Source: Rhodovastum atsumiense (GTDB taxonomy: Bacteria; Pseudomonadota; Alphaproteobacteria; Acetobacterales; Acetobacteraceae). From it: a stretch of DNA of 64,000 nucleotides. Location: contig NZ_OW485601.1 of the NCBI RefSeq assembly GCF_937425535.1, positions 1,886,501-1,950,500 of the forward strand. The letters are read 5' to 3'. Both the position numbers and the translations under genes were made by a program. Positions within the stretch are counted from its first letter, which is position 1; every line of letters starts with the position of its first letter. The notes below the pieces were generated by a model. The model made no database searches. It was not told where the DNA came from and worked only from the letters and a program-made list of their open reading frames with translations. Positions 1 through 7,322 of the stretch are shown here, in pieces.

Positions 1-470
1 ATGCGGAGATCCTGGGCTTCGGCATGGGGGCCGACGCCGCCGACCTGACCGCCCCGAGCGCGGAGGGCGCCGCCGAGGCGATGCAGGCGGCGCTCGCCGA
101 TGCCGGCCTGCCGGCCGCCACGATCGATTATATCAACGCCCACGGCACCGGCACGCGACTGAACGACCGCACCGAAACCGCCGCCATCCGCCGCGTGTTC
201 GGCCCGCACCCGCCGCCGGTCTCCTCGGTGAAATCGATGCTCGGACATTGCCTCTGCGCGGGTGGCGCGCTGGAGTTCCTGGCCACCGTCGCGGCGCTGC
301 GCCGCGGCCTGCTGCCGCCCACGATCAATTTCCGCGAACCCGATCCGGAATGCGATCTCGACTGCGTGCCGAATGTGGCGCGGGCGGCTGCGATCGAGGT
401 GGCAATGTCCAACTCCTTCGCCTTTGGCGGGCTGAACGCCGTGCTGGTGGCGCGGCGGGCCGGGCCATGA
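1..470 (+). CDS. Beta-ketoacyl-ACP synthase (ketosynthase), C-terminal part; 5' end outside window
   Basis: Condensing enzyme of the FabF/KAS-II thiolase fold, joining an acyl unit to malonyl-ACP. The visible reading frame starts at base 3 with no stop upstream, so the N-terminal half, including the active-site cysteine, lies outside the window. Both catalytic histidine motifs are present: NAHGTGT near base 155 and the SVKSMLGH motif near base 225, followed by the usual C-terminal [10 protein letters not shown]. The stop overlaps the start of the type III polyketide synthase (ATGA), so the two are translationally coupled. That placement suggests a role in making the acyl starter for the polyketide synthase rather than bulk fatty acid synthesis. 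Family assignment is firm; pathway role is inferred. Confidence 0.9.
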   Translation, partial: AEILGFGMGADAADLTAPSAEGAAEAMQAALADAGLPAATIDYINAHGTGTRLNDRTETAAIRRVFGPHPPPVSSVKSMLGHCLCAGGALEFLATVAALRRGLLPPTINFREPDPECDLDCVPNVARAAAIEVAMSNSFAFGGLNAVLVARRAGP

Positions 471-1567
471 GCGCAGAGGCGTATCTCAACCGCATCGGCA
501 CCGCGGTGCCGGCGCACGACATCCACGCCCCCTTCGTCGCCTTCGCCCGCACCCTGCTGCCCGATGCGCGCACCCGGCTGGTGCTCGACCGCATGGCCGA
601 GCGCGCCGGCATCGAGCGCCGCTGGTCGCTGCTGCGCCCGGGCAATCTCGCCGCCGGCGAGGTGGACGCCGACGGGTTCTATGGGCGCGGCCGCTTCCCC
701 GGCACCGCCGCGCGCATGGCGCTGTATGAGCGCGGCGCGCCGGACCTGGCGGTGCGGGCGGTGGGCGATCTCGGCCTCGATGCCGCCGCGATGGCGCGCA
801 TCACCCATCTGGTCATCGCGTCCTGCACCGGTTTCTCGGCGCCTGGGCTTGATCTGCAACTCGTGGCACGGTTGGGCCTGCGCCCCGGTGTCGCACGCAG
901 CCTGATCGGCTTCATGGGGTGTGCCGCCGCCGTGCCGGCATTGCGCATGGCTCGTGATGCGGTGCGGGCCGATCCCTCCGCGCGCGTGCTGGTCGTCACC
1001 CTGGAACTCTGCACCCTGCACTTCCAGGAAACCGCCGACCTGGAAACGGTGCTGTCCTTCCTGCTGTTCGGCGACGGTGCCGCCGCGGCGCTGGTTTCGG
1101 CCGACCCGACCGGTTTCGCCCTCGGCGATTTCCGCAGCACGCTGATCCCCGACAGCGCCGGTCTGATCACCTGGCACATCGGCGATGGCGGCTTCCTGAT
1201 GCACCTCTCCGGCCAGGTGCCCGGCCGCATCGCGGCGGCGCTGCGCGACGACCTGACGCGCGCCGACCCCGCCGGCATCCTGCGCGGCGAGGGACCGCAG
1301 GCAGTCGATCTCTGGGCCGTGCATGCCGGCGGGCGCACCGTGCTGGACGCGGTGGAAATCGGCCTGCGGCTCGGCCCCGACGCACTGGGCGCGTCACGTG
1401 CCGTGCTGCGCGGGCATGGCAACATGTCCTCGGCGACCGTAATGTTCGTGCTGCGCCGCCTGCTCGACGGCCCCGCGGCCGATCGGGCGAAGGGCGCGCG
1501 CGGCCTCGCCATGGCGTTCGGGCCCGGCATGGCCGCGGAAAGCTTCCGCTTCCACCGGGTGGGATGA
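467..1567 (+). CDS. Type III polyketide synthase (chalcone/stilbene synthase-like)
   Basis: A 366-residue homodimeric-type ketosynthase that would extend an acyl-CoA or acyl-ACP starter with malonyl units and cyclise it to an alkylpyrone, resorcinol or related product. The full Cys-His-Asn triad is readable: C120 in [12 protein letters not shown]286 in [12 protein letters not shown] and N319 in GNMSSAT. Length is normal for the family. The ATG at 467 is chosen because it overlaps the upstream ketosynthase stop; a much longer frame reaching back to 248 is only the antisense-free extension through that gene. A methyltransferase follows after 3 bases and an FAD enzyme after that, an arrangement that recalls PKS-tailoring operons for phenolic lipids. 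The product itself cannot be read from the sequence. Confidence 0.95.
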   Translation: MSAEAYLNRIGTAVPAHDIHAPFVAFARTLLPDARTRLVLDRMAERAGIERRWSLLRPGNLAAGEVDADGFYGRGRFPGTAARMALYERGAPDLAVRAVGDLGLDAAAMARITHLVIASCTGFSAPGLDLQLVARLGLRPGVARSLIGFMGCAAAVPALRMARDAVRADPSARVLVVTLELCTLHFQETADLETVLSFLLFGDGAAAALVSADPTGFALGDFRSTLIPDSAGLITWHIGDGGFLMHLSGQVPGRIAAALRDDLTRADPAGILRGEGPQAVDLWAVHAGGRTVLDAVEIGLRLGPDALGASRAVLRGHGNMSSATVMFVLRRLLDGPAADRAKGARGLAMAFGPGMAAESFRFHRVG

Positions 1568-1570
1568 TCC

Positions 1571-2272
1571 ATGGACCTGTCGCGTCGCAGCGATCTGCCG
1601 GAAGTGATGAACGACCCCGCCACCCCGCCGGAGGTGCTGGCGCGCTGCCTCGCCGATCTCGCCACGGTCAACCGGCTGACCCTGACCCACCGCCCGACCT
1701 TGCGCTTCCTGGCGCGGGCGACGCGCGACTGGCCGCGCGGCACGCCTGTCTCGGTGCTGGACGTGGCGTACGGCCAGGGCGACCTGTTGCGTGCCGTCCA
1801 TCGGTGGGCCCTGCGCGCGGGGTTGGTGCCGGTGCTGGCCGGCCTCGACCTCGACCCGCGCAGCGCCGGCATCGCCGCCGCCGCGACGCCCGCGGACATG
1901 ACGATCGCCTGGCAAACCGGCGACGTGTTCGACCATGTCCCCAACCCGCCGCCGGACTTCATCGTCAGTTCCCAGTTCGCCCACCATCTGAACGACGCAC
2001 AGATCCTGGCCTTCCTGCGCTGGATGGATCTGCACGCGCGGCGGGGCTGGTTCATCTCCGACCTGCATCGCCATGCCCTGCCCTATTACGGGTTCCGCCT
2101 GCTGGCGCGGATGATGCGCTGGCACCGCATCATCCGCGAGGACGGCACCATTTCCATCGCCCGTGCCTTCCGCCCCGGCGAGTGGCGGGCGCTGCTGACC
2201 GAGGCAGGGGTCACGCAGGCCAGGGTGCGATGGCACATGCCGTTCCGCCTCTGCGTCGCGCGGCTGCGGTGA
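1571..2272 (+). CDS. Class I SAM-dependent methyltransferase of the PKS operon
   Basis: A 233-residue protein with a Rossmann-type methyltransferase core. Motif I appears as VSVLDVAYGQGD at residues 61-71, an acidic residue for SAM ribose binding follows in LAGLDLDP, and a motif-IV-like SSQFAHHLND lies mid-protein. It starts 3 bases after the type III PKS stop, and its own stop overlaps the next start, so it is one transcript with its neighbours. A tailoring O- or C-methylation of the polyketide ring is the natural inference. No signal peptide or membrane segment is seen. The substrate is unknown, and UbiE-like quinone methyltransferases have similar sequence features. Confidence 0.85.
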   Translation: MDLSRRSDLPEVMNDPATPPEVLARCLADLATVNRLTLTHRPTLRFLARATRDWPRGTPVSVLDVAYGQGDLLRAVHRWALRAGLVPVLAGLDLDPRSAGIAAAATPADMTIAWQTGDVFDHVPNPPPDFIVSSQFAHHLNDAQILAFLRWMDLHARRGWFISDLHRHALPYYGFRLLARMMRWHRIIREDGTISIARAFRPGEWRALLTEAGVTQARVRWHMPFRLCVARLR

Positions 2273-3417
2273 TATCGCCTGCCGTCGTCGTGGGCGGCGG
2301 CCCGGCCGGCGCGGCCACTGCCCTCCTGCTTGCCCGCGCCGGCCATCCGGTGGTGCTGTTCGAACGCCATGCCAGGGCCACCGACAAGATCTGCGGCGAA
2401 TTCCTGAGCGGGGAAGCCTGCCGCCACCTGGCAGCGCTGGGGGTGGACCTGGGCGCGCTGGGTGGGGAAAGGATCCACGCGCTGCGCCTGGTGCGCGACG
2501 GGCGAAAGGTCGAGACAGACCTGCCCTTCCCGGCCTTCGGCCTGTCGCGCCGTGTGCTCGACGAGGCGTTGCTGGCCCGCGCCGCCGCCGCCGGCGCCAC
2601 GCTGCGCCGCGGCGAGGCCATCCTCCGGGCCGCGCCACAGGCCGGGACCGCCATCGCGCTGACAGGCACGGACGGAAAAACCACCTGCCGCACCGGCGCG
2701 CTGTTCCTGGCCACCGGCAAGCACGATCTGCGCGGGATGCGGCGCCCCTTGCCTGGCCACCCCGATGATCTGGTCGGCTTCAAGCTGCATTACCGGCTTG
2801 CACCGGCGCAGCGACAGGCATTGCGCCGGCATGTCGAAGTGATCCTGTTCCGCGAAGGCTATGCCGGCCTGCAGCCGGTCGAAGCCGACCGGGCCAATCT
2901 GTGCCTGCTGGTGCGCCGCGGCTGGCTGACCCGGGCCGGCGGCACCTGGGACGCGCTGCTGCCGGCGCTGCGCCACGCCAGCCGGCATCTCGATGCGCGG
3001 CTGGATGGCGCCGTGCCGCTGTTCGAGCCGCCATTGACGATCTGCCGCGTGCCCTATGGCTATCTGCACGCACCCTCCGCCGCCGACCCGGCCGCGCTCT
3101 GGCGCCTGGGCGATCAGGCGGCAGTGATTCCGTCCTTCACCGGGGATGGCATGGCAATCGCACTGCACAGCGCTGCCCTGGCGGCCCGCATGTTCCTGGC
3201 GGGCCAGGCGGCGGCGGCCTATCATCGCCAACTGCGTGCCGATCTCGCCATGCCCGTGGGTCGCGCCATGGCGCTGTACTGCCTTGGCCGCGGGAGGACG
3301 GGTCAGTCGGCGATCATGCTGGCCGCGTCCCTGTTCCCCTCCGTCCTGCGCCGAGCCGCCGCGCTCACCCGCGTGCCGGAAGAGGCGACCGTCCGCCTGC
3401 TGCCGCAATCGTCGTAA
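2269..3417 (+). CDS. FAD-dependent oxidoreductase, geranylgeranyl-reductase-like, PKS tailoring enzyme
   Basis: A 382-residue flavoprotein. The FAD-binding Rossmann motif GGGPAG is at residues 9-14, followed by the ribose-binding acidic residue in LFERH. A family-typical ICGEFLS sits at 41-47 and the second FAD motif LGDQAAVIPSFTGDGMA is around 280-296. The GTG at 2269 is chosen because it overlaps the methyltransferase TGA (GTGA) and puts the FAD motif at the normal distance; an in-frame ATG at 2230 is the alternative. It is the last gene of the operon and could hydroxylate or reduce the polyketide product. Whether it acts as a monooxygenase or a reductase cannot be decided here. The next gene is convergent, 22 bases away. 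Confidence 0.85.
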   Translation: MISPAVVVGGGPAGAATALLLARAGHPVVLFERHARATDKICGEFLSGEACRHLAALGVDLGALGGERIHALRLVRDGRKVETDLPFPAFGLSRRVLDEALLARAAAAGATLRRGEAILRAAPQAGTAIALTGTDGKTTCRTGALFLATGKHDLRGMRRPLPGHPDDLVGFKLHYRLAPAQRQALRRHVEVILFREGYAGLQPVEADRANLCLLVRRGWLTRAGGTWDALLPALRHASRHLDARLDGAVPLFEPPLTICRVPYGYLHAPSAADPAALWRLGDQAAVIPSFTGDGMAIALHSAALAARMFLAGQAAAAYHRQLRADLAMPVGRAMALYCLGRGRTGQSAIMLAASLFPSVLRRAAALTRVPEEATVRLLPQSS

Positions 3418-3439
3418 TGCGCCCCCGGTGCCAGCGGGG

Positions 3440-3856
3440 TCAGCCCTTCCGACGACGCTTCGCCGTCGTGACTTCAGGTTCCGGCTCAGGGCCCGCCATC
3501 TTGTGCAGCACCCGCAGGATCGCGGCGCGCGAAGAGACGTCCAGGCGACGATAGGCGCGCAGCAAGGCTTCCTCATCCCCGGCCAGCAGCCCCAGCGAGC
3601 CCTGGTCTTCCTCGAGCAGTTCGGGCGGCGGCTGGGTGTCCGGATCCAGGCCGACAAGATACGACACGGACGTCTCCAACGCTTCGGCAAGCCGGACCAG
3701 CCGCCGCCCCCGCGGCACCGGCTGCTTGCCCGCCTGCAACCTGAACAGGAAATCCGGCGGAAGCCCCGCCCGCCGGCACGCCTCTTCAGCAGGGATATCG
3801 AGGCGCTCCAGCCGGCTTTCTATCCGCTCGACCATTGGCGGAATGTCAATATCCAT
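3440..3856 (-). CDS. XRE-family helix-turn-helix transcriptional regulator
   Basis: A 138-residue protein with an N-terminal Cro/C1-type helix-turn-helix at about residues 8-68, readable as a bipartite set of helices ending in LVRLAEALETSVSYLVGLD. A Leu/Glu-rich linker follows, then a basic lysine/arginine tail (TTAKRRRKG). The start at 3856 is chosen because a GGAGAGG-like ribosome binding site lies 6-12 bases upstream; an upstream in-frame start would add 31 residues without motif support. It is convergent with the PKS operon and has AT-rich DNA behind it. It may repress genes of the accessory patch or itself, but no operator is evident. Confidence 0.8.
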   Translation of the reverse strand: MDIDIPPMVERIESRLERLDIPAEEACRRAGLPPDFLFRLQAGKQPVPRGRRLVRLAEALETSVSYLVGLDPDTQPPPELLEEDQGSLGLLAGDEEALLRAYRRLDVSSRAAILRVLHKMAGPEPEPEVTTAKRRRKG

Positions 3857-4223
3857 GCGCGCCCTCTCCACTGCCTCCCTGCCACGCCCCGAAGCGGCCA
3901 CGGCCTGGTCAACTGTTCCCGGAGGATCGCCGTGCAATGCCGGTGACACCGCCGAGGTTTCCGGCGTCCCGCCTTCGGTGGTTGGTGTCCCCAGGTGCCC
4001 CGAGTGCAGATACGCATGCGACGCAGGGCATCACATCAAATACGACGCATATTTGCAATGATTTGCAGGATATTTTCGGAATCTGGCGTGTTTCAGCCGG
4101 CAACCTCTGAATTTACAAACACGATGAAATACGATTATAAAATACATCCAATTTTGATATGGATTGGCAGCAATATTTATTTATTGTGCGTGATATTCAA
4201 ATAATCTTCCATAATTTTCAGAG
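3857..4223. other. AT-rich intergenic region between XRE gene and IS element
   Basis: From about 4030 the composition drops sharply from the roughly 70% GC of the neighbourhood to something near 30%, and stays low up to the IS element. I see no credible coding sequence: the short open frames here have no ribosome binding site and no recognisable motif. It probably holds the promoter of the XRE gene and the upstream control region of the small secreted protein gene on the other side of the IS. The base composition is compatible with acquired DNA or a regulatory stretch bound by nucleoid proteins. Confidence 0.55.
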
Positions 4224-4252
4224 TTGACGCTTGTTATTTGATTATTTATTCT
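4224..4252 (+). promoter_or_regulatory. Candidate sigma70-type promoter of the IS-interrupted secreted protein gene
   Basis: TTGACG at 4224-4229 and TATTCT at 4247-4252 are separated by 17 bases. They lie about 20 bases upstream of an AAGGA ribosome binding site at 4273-4277. In the uninterrupted gene this would give a short leader before the start codon now found at 5198. Confidence 0.5.
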
Positions 4253-4284
4253 TGAATAATGCACCACTTTACAAGGATGTCCCA

Positions 4285-4305
4285 GTGTCTGTCCGAGAAG
4301 TTCAT
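4285..4305 (+). repeat. Left terminal inverted repeat of the IS5-family element
   Basis: It pairs with 5173-5193. The outer 11 bases are identical and about 16 of 21 match overall. Confidence 0.85.
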
Positions 4306-5161
4306 GCGGGTTGGCAGAGCCTTCGGACCATCAGGCGAATTGAGGCGAGTCGCAGGAATGCGAGCGCCTTGCGGTTCAGGTTCTCCCAGTCCTTGGCGAG
4401 GCGGCGGCAACGGTTGAGCCAGCCGATCGTGCGCTCGACGATCCAGCGTTTCGGCAACACCACAAAGCCGTTGGCGGCATCGGCCCGACGGACGATCTCC
4501 AGCTTGACCTGCCGCAGGAGACGCTTCACTGCCGCCTCGAACTTGGGGCCTTGGTAGGCCGCATCAGCGTAGAGCCTGCGCAGGAACGGGAACAGGCCGA
4601 ACAGGGCGGCCAACAGCAGGACGCCGCCGTCCCGATCCTGCAGGTCGGCGGCATGCACGATCGCCTCCAGCACGAAGCCCTCGGTATCTACGAGAATATG
4701 GCGCTTCTTGCCCCTGATCTTCTTGCCCGAATCGTACGCAGGCGGATCGATCGACTTCCCCCTTTTTCGGCGCTTTTCACGCTCTGGCTGTCGATGATCG
4801 CGGCCGTCGGGCTGGCCTCACGCCCAGCCTGTTCGCGGCATTGCACGTAGAGCGCATGATGGATGCGCTTCAGCGTGCCGTCCCATTCCCAGCGGTCGAA
4901 ATAACCCCACAGCGTGCTGCGCGGTGGCAGGTCCTTCGGGATCGCCCGCCATTGGCAACCGGTGCTCAGGATGTACATCAGCCCGTTGACGATCTCCCGC
5001 TCGTCGACACTGCGTGTGGCACCACCATGCTTGGCCGGCGGAATCAACGGTGCCACCAACGCCCATTCAGCGTCGGTCAGGTCGCTCTCATAGCGCAGAC
5101 CGCTACGATCGTAGCGGGCTCGGTTCTCCTTGGTCCACATACGAGGAAACTGGTAACTCAT
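4302..5161 (-). CDS. IS5-family DDE transposase, two frames joined by a -1 frameshift
   Basis: OrfA (5161-4688) encodes the N-terminal half: the DUF4096-like segment YESDLTDAEWALVAPLIPP, then GCQWRAIP, and the first catalytic Asp in AAIIDSQSVKSAEKGG. OrfB (down to 4302) supplies the second Asp in YADAAYQG and the Glu in the WIVERTIGWLNRCRRLAKD region. At 4758-4767 the transposase strand reads A5G5. A shift of -1 there turns the orfA frame into the family-typical continuation SIDPPAYDSGKKIRGKKRH. Such a run could allow ribosomal or transcriptional slippage, so the gene is probably functional rather than broken. The ATG at 5161 lies 32 bases inside the right inverted repeat tip. Confidence 0.88.
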
Positions 5162-5172
5162 TACCCAAATTC

Positions 5173-5193
5173 AAGATCCTCGCGGACAGACAC
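5173..5193 (-). repeat. Right terminal inverted repeat of the IS5-family element
   Basis: Partner of 4285-4305. Its outer tip at 5193 abuts the CCA target duplicate and lies 4 bases before the ATG of the secreted protein gene. Confidence 0.85.
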
Positions 5194-5197
5194 CCAG

Positions 5198-5563
5198 ATG
5201 CACATCACGGCAATGTCCGCAATCGTGCTGGCTTCTCTTGCCGGCGTGGCGCACGCAGAAGGGGCAAAGCAAGACTTCACCCTGATCAATAAGACCGGCT
5301 ATGAACTCAGTGAGGTCTACGTCTCCCCCAGCAAATCCAACGATTGGCAGGAAGACGTCCTCGGCCGGGACACCCTGGGTGACGGCGAGCGCACCAATAT
5401 CCATTTCTCCCGGAACACCAGCACCTGCCGCTGGGACCTGAAGGTGGTCTATACGGTGGACAGTTCCAGCGCGGTCTGGAGCAACATCGATCTTTGCTCA
5501 GTCAGCAAGATCACCATCCGCTACGACAAGAACAATGACGTGACCCGCGCTTCCTTCGAATAA
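5198..5563 (+). CDS. Small secreted protein, single YVSP-type module; translation start region split by IS
   Basis: A 121-residue exported protein of unknown function. A Sec signal peptide ends in VAHA at about residue 20. One ~75-residue module follows: FTLINKTGYELSEVYVSP, a Trp at 50, DVLGRDTL, then C77 and C100 in NIDLC, likely a disulfide pair. The same module occurs three times in the gene at 15606-16562. The coding sequence is complete, but the IS lies immediately upstream. Without it, AAGGA at 4273-4277 would sit 8 bases before this ATG. An in-frame ATG at 4277 would instead add MSQ, but its ribosome binding site would overlap it. Expression is probably lost or altered. Confidence 0.82.
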   Translation: MHITAMSAIVLASLAGVAHAEGAKQDFTLINKTGYELSEVYVSPSKSNDWQEDVLGRDTLGDGERTNIHFSRNTSTCRWDLKVVYTVDSSSAVWSNIDLCSVSKITIRYDKNNDVTRASFE

Positions 5564-5633
5564 TCACCGTGCTGCCATTCTGGCGCCGGCAGCAACACTT
5601 GCATTCTCCAACATTGAACGGTCCGGCCGGGCT

Positions 5634-5885
5634 TCAGTATCGATCCCGGTCGGACCTGCGATAGCGTTTGCCATGTGACGCACGACGGCCGTCGTGCTTG
5701 TCATTGTCGCTGGCCAGAACGGCACCAAGCAATGCCGCCGCCCCAACGAGGGCGACGATCCCGACCACCTCGCCCGTGGAATCTTCTTCGTAGACGGGAT
5801 TTCCATACCTGTCGTAACCGGCCAGCCGCTGCGCGCATCCCGTCAGCAGCATGACCATCGCGAGCGGCAGACAAAGCCTGCGCAT
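5634..5885 (-). CDS. Small membrane lipoprotein with one transmembrane segment, unknown function
   Basis: An 83-residue protein with a type II signal peptide and lipobox LTGC, giving lipid-modified C17. The mature part has a GYDRYGNPVYEE stretch, then a hydrophobic segment of about 20 residues (VVGIVALVGAAALLGAVLAS) and a strongly basic, Arg/His/Asp-rich tail. The start at 5885 is chosen because it places the lipobox correctly; the same frame runs further upstream through the neighbouring gene. It begins 10 bases after the stop of the Pro/Tyr-rich gene, so the two are probably co-transcribed. No enzymatic motif is visible. Confidence 0.7.
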   Translation of the reverse strand: MRRLCLPLAMVMLLTGCAQRLAGYDRYGNPVYEEDSTGEVVGIVALVGAAALLGAVLASDNDKHDGRRASHGKRYRRSDRDRY

Positions 5886-5895
5886 TATGGCCGCC

Positions 5896-6153
5896 CTACC
5901 GCCAATGCCATTGACCGGAACGGTGGCCGCAGACCCACTGCGCCCCATAATAGGGCGGCGGATAATAAGGCCGCATATACGGCCCGCAGGGCCCGTACTG
6001 GCGTGGCGGCGGTTCATAGTAACCGCGGGGACGAGCATACGGCCGGTCGGCATACGGCCGGTCAGGCGGCGGCGGGTACCATTGCGCCAGGGCCGCATGG
6101 GCGGAAAACGCCACCCAAAGCCCGCCGAGCAACAGCGGGGCCAGTTTCTTCAC
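5896..6153 (-). CDS. Secreted Pro/Tyr/Arg-rich small protein
   Basis: An 85-residue protein with a Sec signal peptide (KKLAPLLLGGLWVAFSAHAALA) followed by a low-complexity mature chain dominated by Pro, Tyr and Arg (repeats such as PYADRPYARPRGYY), ending in a Trp-rich QWHWR. The GTG at 6153 is chosen because AAGGA lies 8 bases upstream; an upstream in-frame ATG would place a polar stretch before the signal peptide. Similar low-complexity secreted proteins are common in this bacterial group and have no known role. It is followed closely by the lipoprotein gene, suggesting a two-gene envelope operon. Confidence 0.65.
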   Translation of the reverse strand: MKKLAPLLLGGLWVAFSAHAALAQWYPPPPDRPYADRPYARPRGYYEPPPRQYGPCGPYMRPYYPPPYYGAQWVCGHRSGQWHWR

Positions 6154-6491
6154 GACCACGTTCCTTACCGTCAGGAATCCATTCGACGATTCCGCAGCAA
6201 ACAACGCGACGCCCCGCGAAATCAGATCAGCAGAATAATAATCTGATATGACTTAGCCGTAAAGAATTTCGATGGACCAAGATAAATTACATTTAAGCAT
6301 TATTTAATAAATAATCTTTGTTGCGCAGACATATGCTATTTGTAAGAATTATTTTGCCGGACCGAGAATGCCAGCCAGGATTCGGCCAACACCGGCTGGC
6401 AAAGGTCTGGAATATGGGCCGTGGCAAGGACCGGTGTGCCGGCGCAGGCCAGCAACGCTTTCAGTCCTTGCCCCGGCCTCCGACGGTCGGC
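6154..6491. other. Intergenic region with AT-rich core and inverted repeats
   Basis: The core 6220-6350 is markedly AT-rich. It contains a perfect 8-base inverted repeat around one base, ATTATTTA/TAAATAAT, at 6299-6315. Closer to the dehydrogenase stop there is a GC-type inverted repeat TGCCAGCC/GGCTGGCA (6369-6376 and 6394-6401), which may help end transcription of the acetoin operon. I see no gene here. Confidence 0.5.
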
Positions 6492-7280
6492 TCAGACCAG
6501 AACCATGCCGCCATCGACCAGCAGCGACTGGCCCGTCATGTAATCCGAATCCGAGGACGCCAGGAAGCGGGCCACCCCGAGCAGATCGTCGGGACGCGAT
6601 GGCCGCCCCAGCAGGATGTCGCTGGAAAAACGCTCGAACGCCTCGTTCTCGCGGCTGGTCAGCCCCTCATCCTGGAAGCCCTTGTCGATCACCTTCCACA
6701 TCTCGGTCGCCACCACGCCGGGGCAGATGGCATTGACGTTGATGCGATGCCGCCCGAAGGCGCGCGCCGCGGCCTGGGTGAGCGCCACCACGGCGAACTT
6801 GCTGGCGCAGTAATGGGCCAGCGGCTCGTAGCCCTGCTTGCCGGCAATCGAGGCGGTGTTGACGATCTTGCCGCCACCGCCCTGCGCCAGCATCTGCTTC
6901 ACCGCCTCCTGCGTGCAGAGCAACACGCCCAGGGCGTTGACCGACATGACGCGGTCCCAGTCCGTCTCGGTGATGGACAGGAACGGGCGGGTCTGGGCGA
7001 TGCCGGCATTGTTGAAAATCACGTCCAGCCGGCCGAAGCGATCGACGGTCGCCTGCACCATGGCACGGACGCTGTCGCGCCGTGCCACGTCAACCTCGAC
7101 GCCAATCGCCGCGCCACCCTCCCCGGCAATGCCCTCGGCCACTGACCGCGCCCTGACGCCGTCCAGATCGGCGATGACGAGACGCGCGCCATCGGCGGCG
7201 AGGCCGCGCGCGATGGCCTCGCCAATGCCCCTGCCGGCGCCGGTGACGATGATCACCCGGCCCTGCACGCTGTTCGACAT
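6492..7280 (-). CDS. Short-chain dehydrogenase/reductase, probable acetoin (diacetyl) reductase type
   Basis: A 262-residue classical SDR. The NAD(P)-binding GAGRGIG is near residue 15, NNAG is mid-protein, and the catalytic YCASK and an upstream Ser in VNTASIAGKQ are present; the C-terminus ends in TGQSLLVDGGMVLV. The acidic residue in VIADLDG after the second strand suggests NAD(H) preference. It is the last gene of the aco operon, 42 bases after acoC, so interconversion of acetoin with 2,3-butanediol or diacetyl is the natural inference. Many SDRs look alike, so the substrate is not proven by sequence. Confidence 0.8.
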   Translation of the reverse strand: MSNSVQGRVIIVTGAGRGIGEAIARGLAADGARLVIADLDGVRARSVAEGIAGEGGAAIGVEVDVARRDSVRAMVQATVDRFGRLDVIFNNAGIAQTRPFLSITETDWDRVMSVNALGVLLCTQEAVKQMLAQGGGGKIVNTASIAGKQGYEPLAHYCASKFAVVALTQAAARAFGRHRINVNAICPGVVATEMWKVIDKGFQDEGLTSRENEAFERFSSDILLGRPSRPDDLLGVARFLASSDSDYMTGQSLLVDGGMVLV

Positions 7281-7322
7281 GGATCCCCCTGATTGTTGCT
7301 TCGTTGATGACCGCGCCCGGCC

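Larger units (their letters stand above)
4285..5193 (-). mobile_element. IS5-family insertion sequence, about 909 bp, intact ends
   Basis: The element is bounded by imperfect inverted repeats that share a perfect 11-base outer core, GTGTCTGTCCG, at both tips. It is flanked by a 3-base direct repeat CCA (4282-4284 and 5194-5196) that looks like the target duplication. It carries one IS5-type DDE transposase in two overlapping frames on the minus strand. Removing the element plus one CCA restores AAGGA, 8 bases, ATG, and an open secreted protein gene, which is strong internal evidence for the exact ends. The element is probably young, since the target gene has not decayed. The subgroup (IS427 or IS1031-like) is a guess from the two-frame layout. 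Confidence 0.9.

Noticed and set aside
4302-5161. Transposase as a broken pseudogene because of two frames
   Set aside because: A -1 shift at the A5G5 run restores full family sequence, and two-frame IS5 elements are known, so a functional frameshift is more likely.
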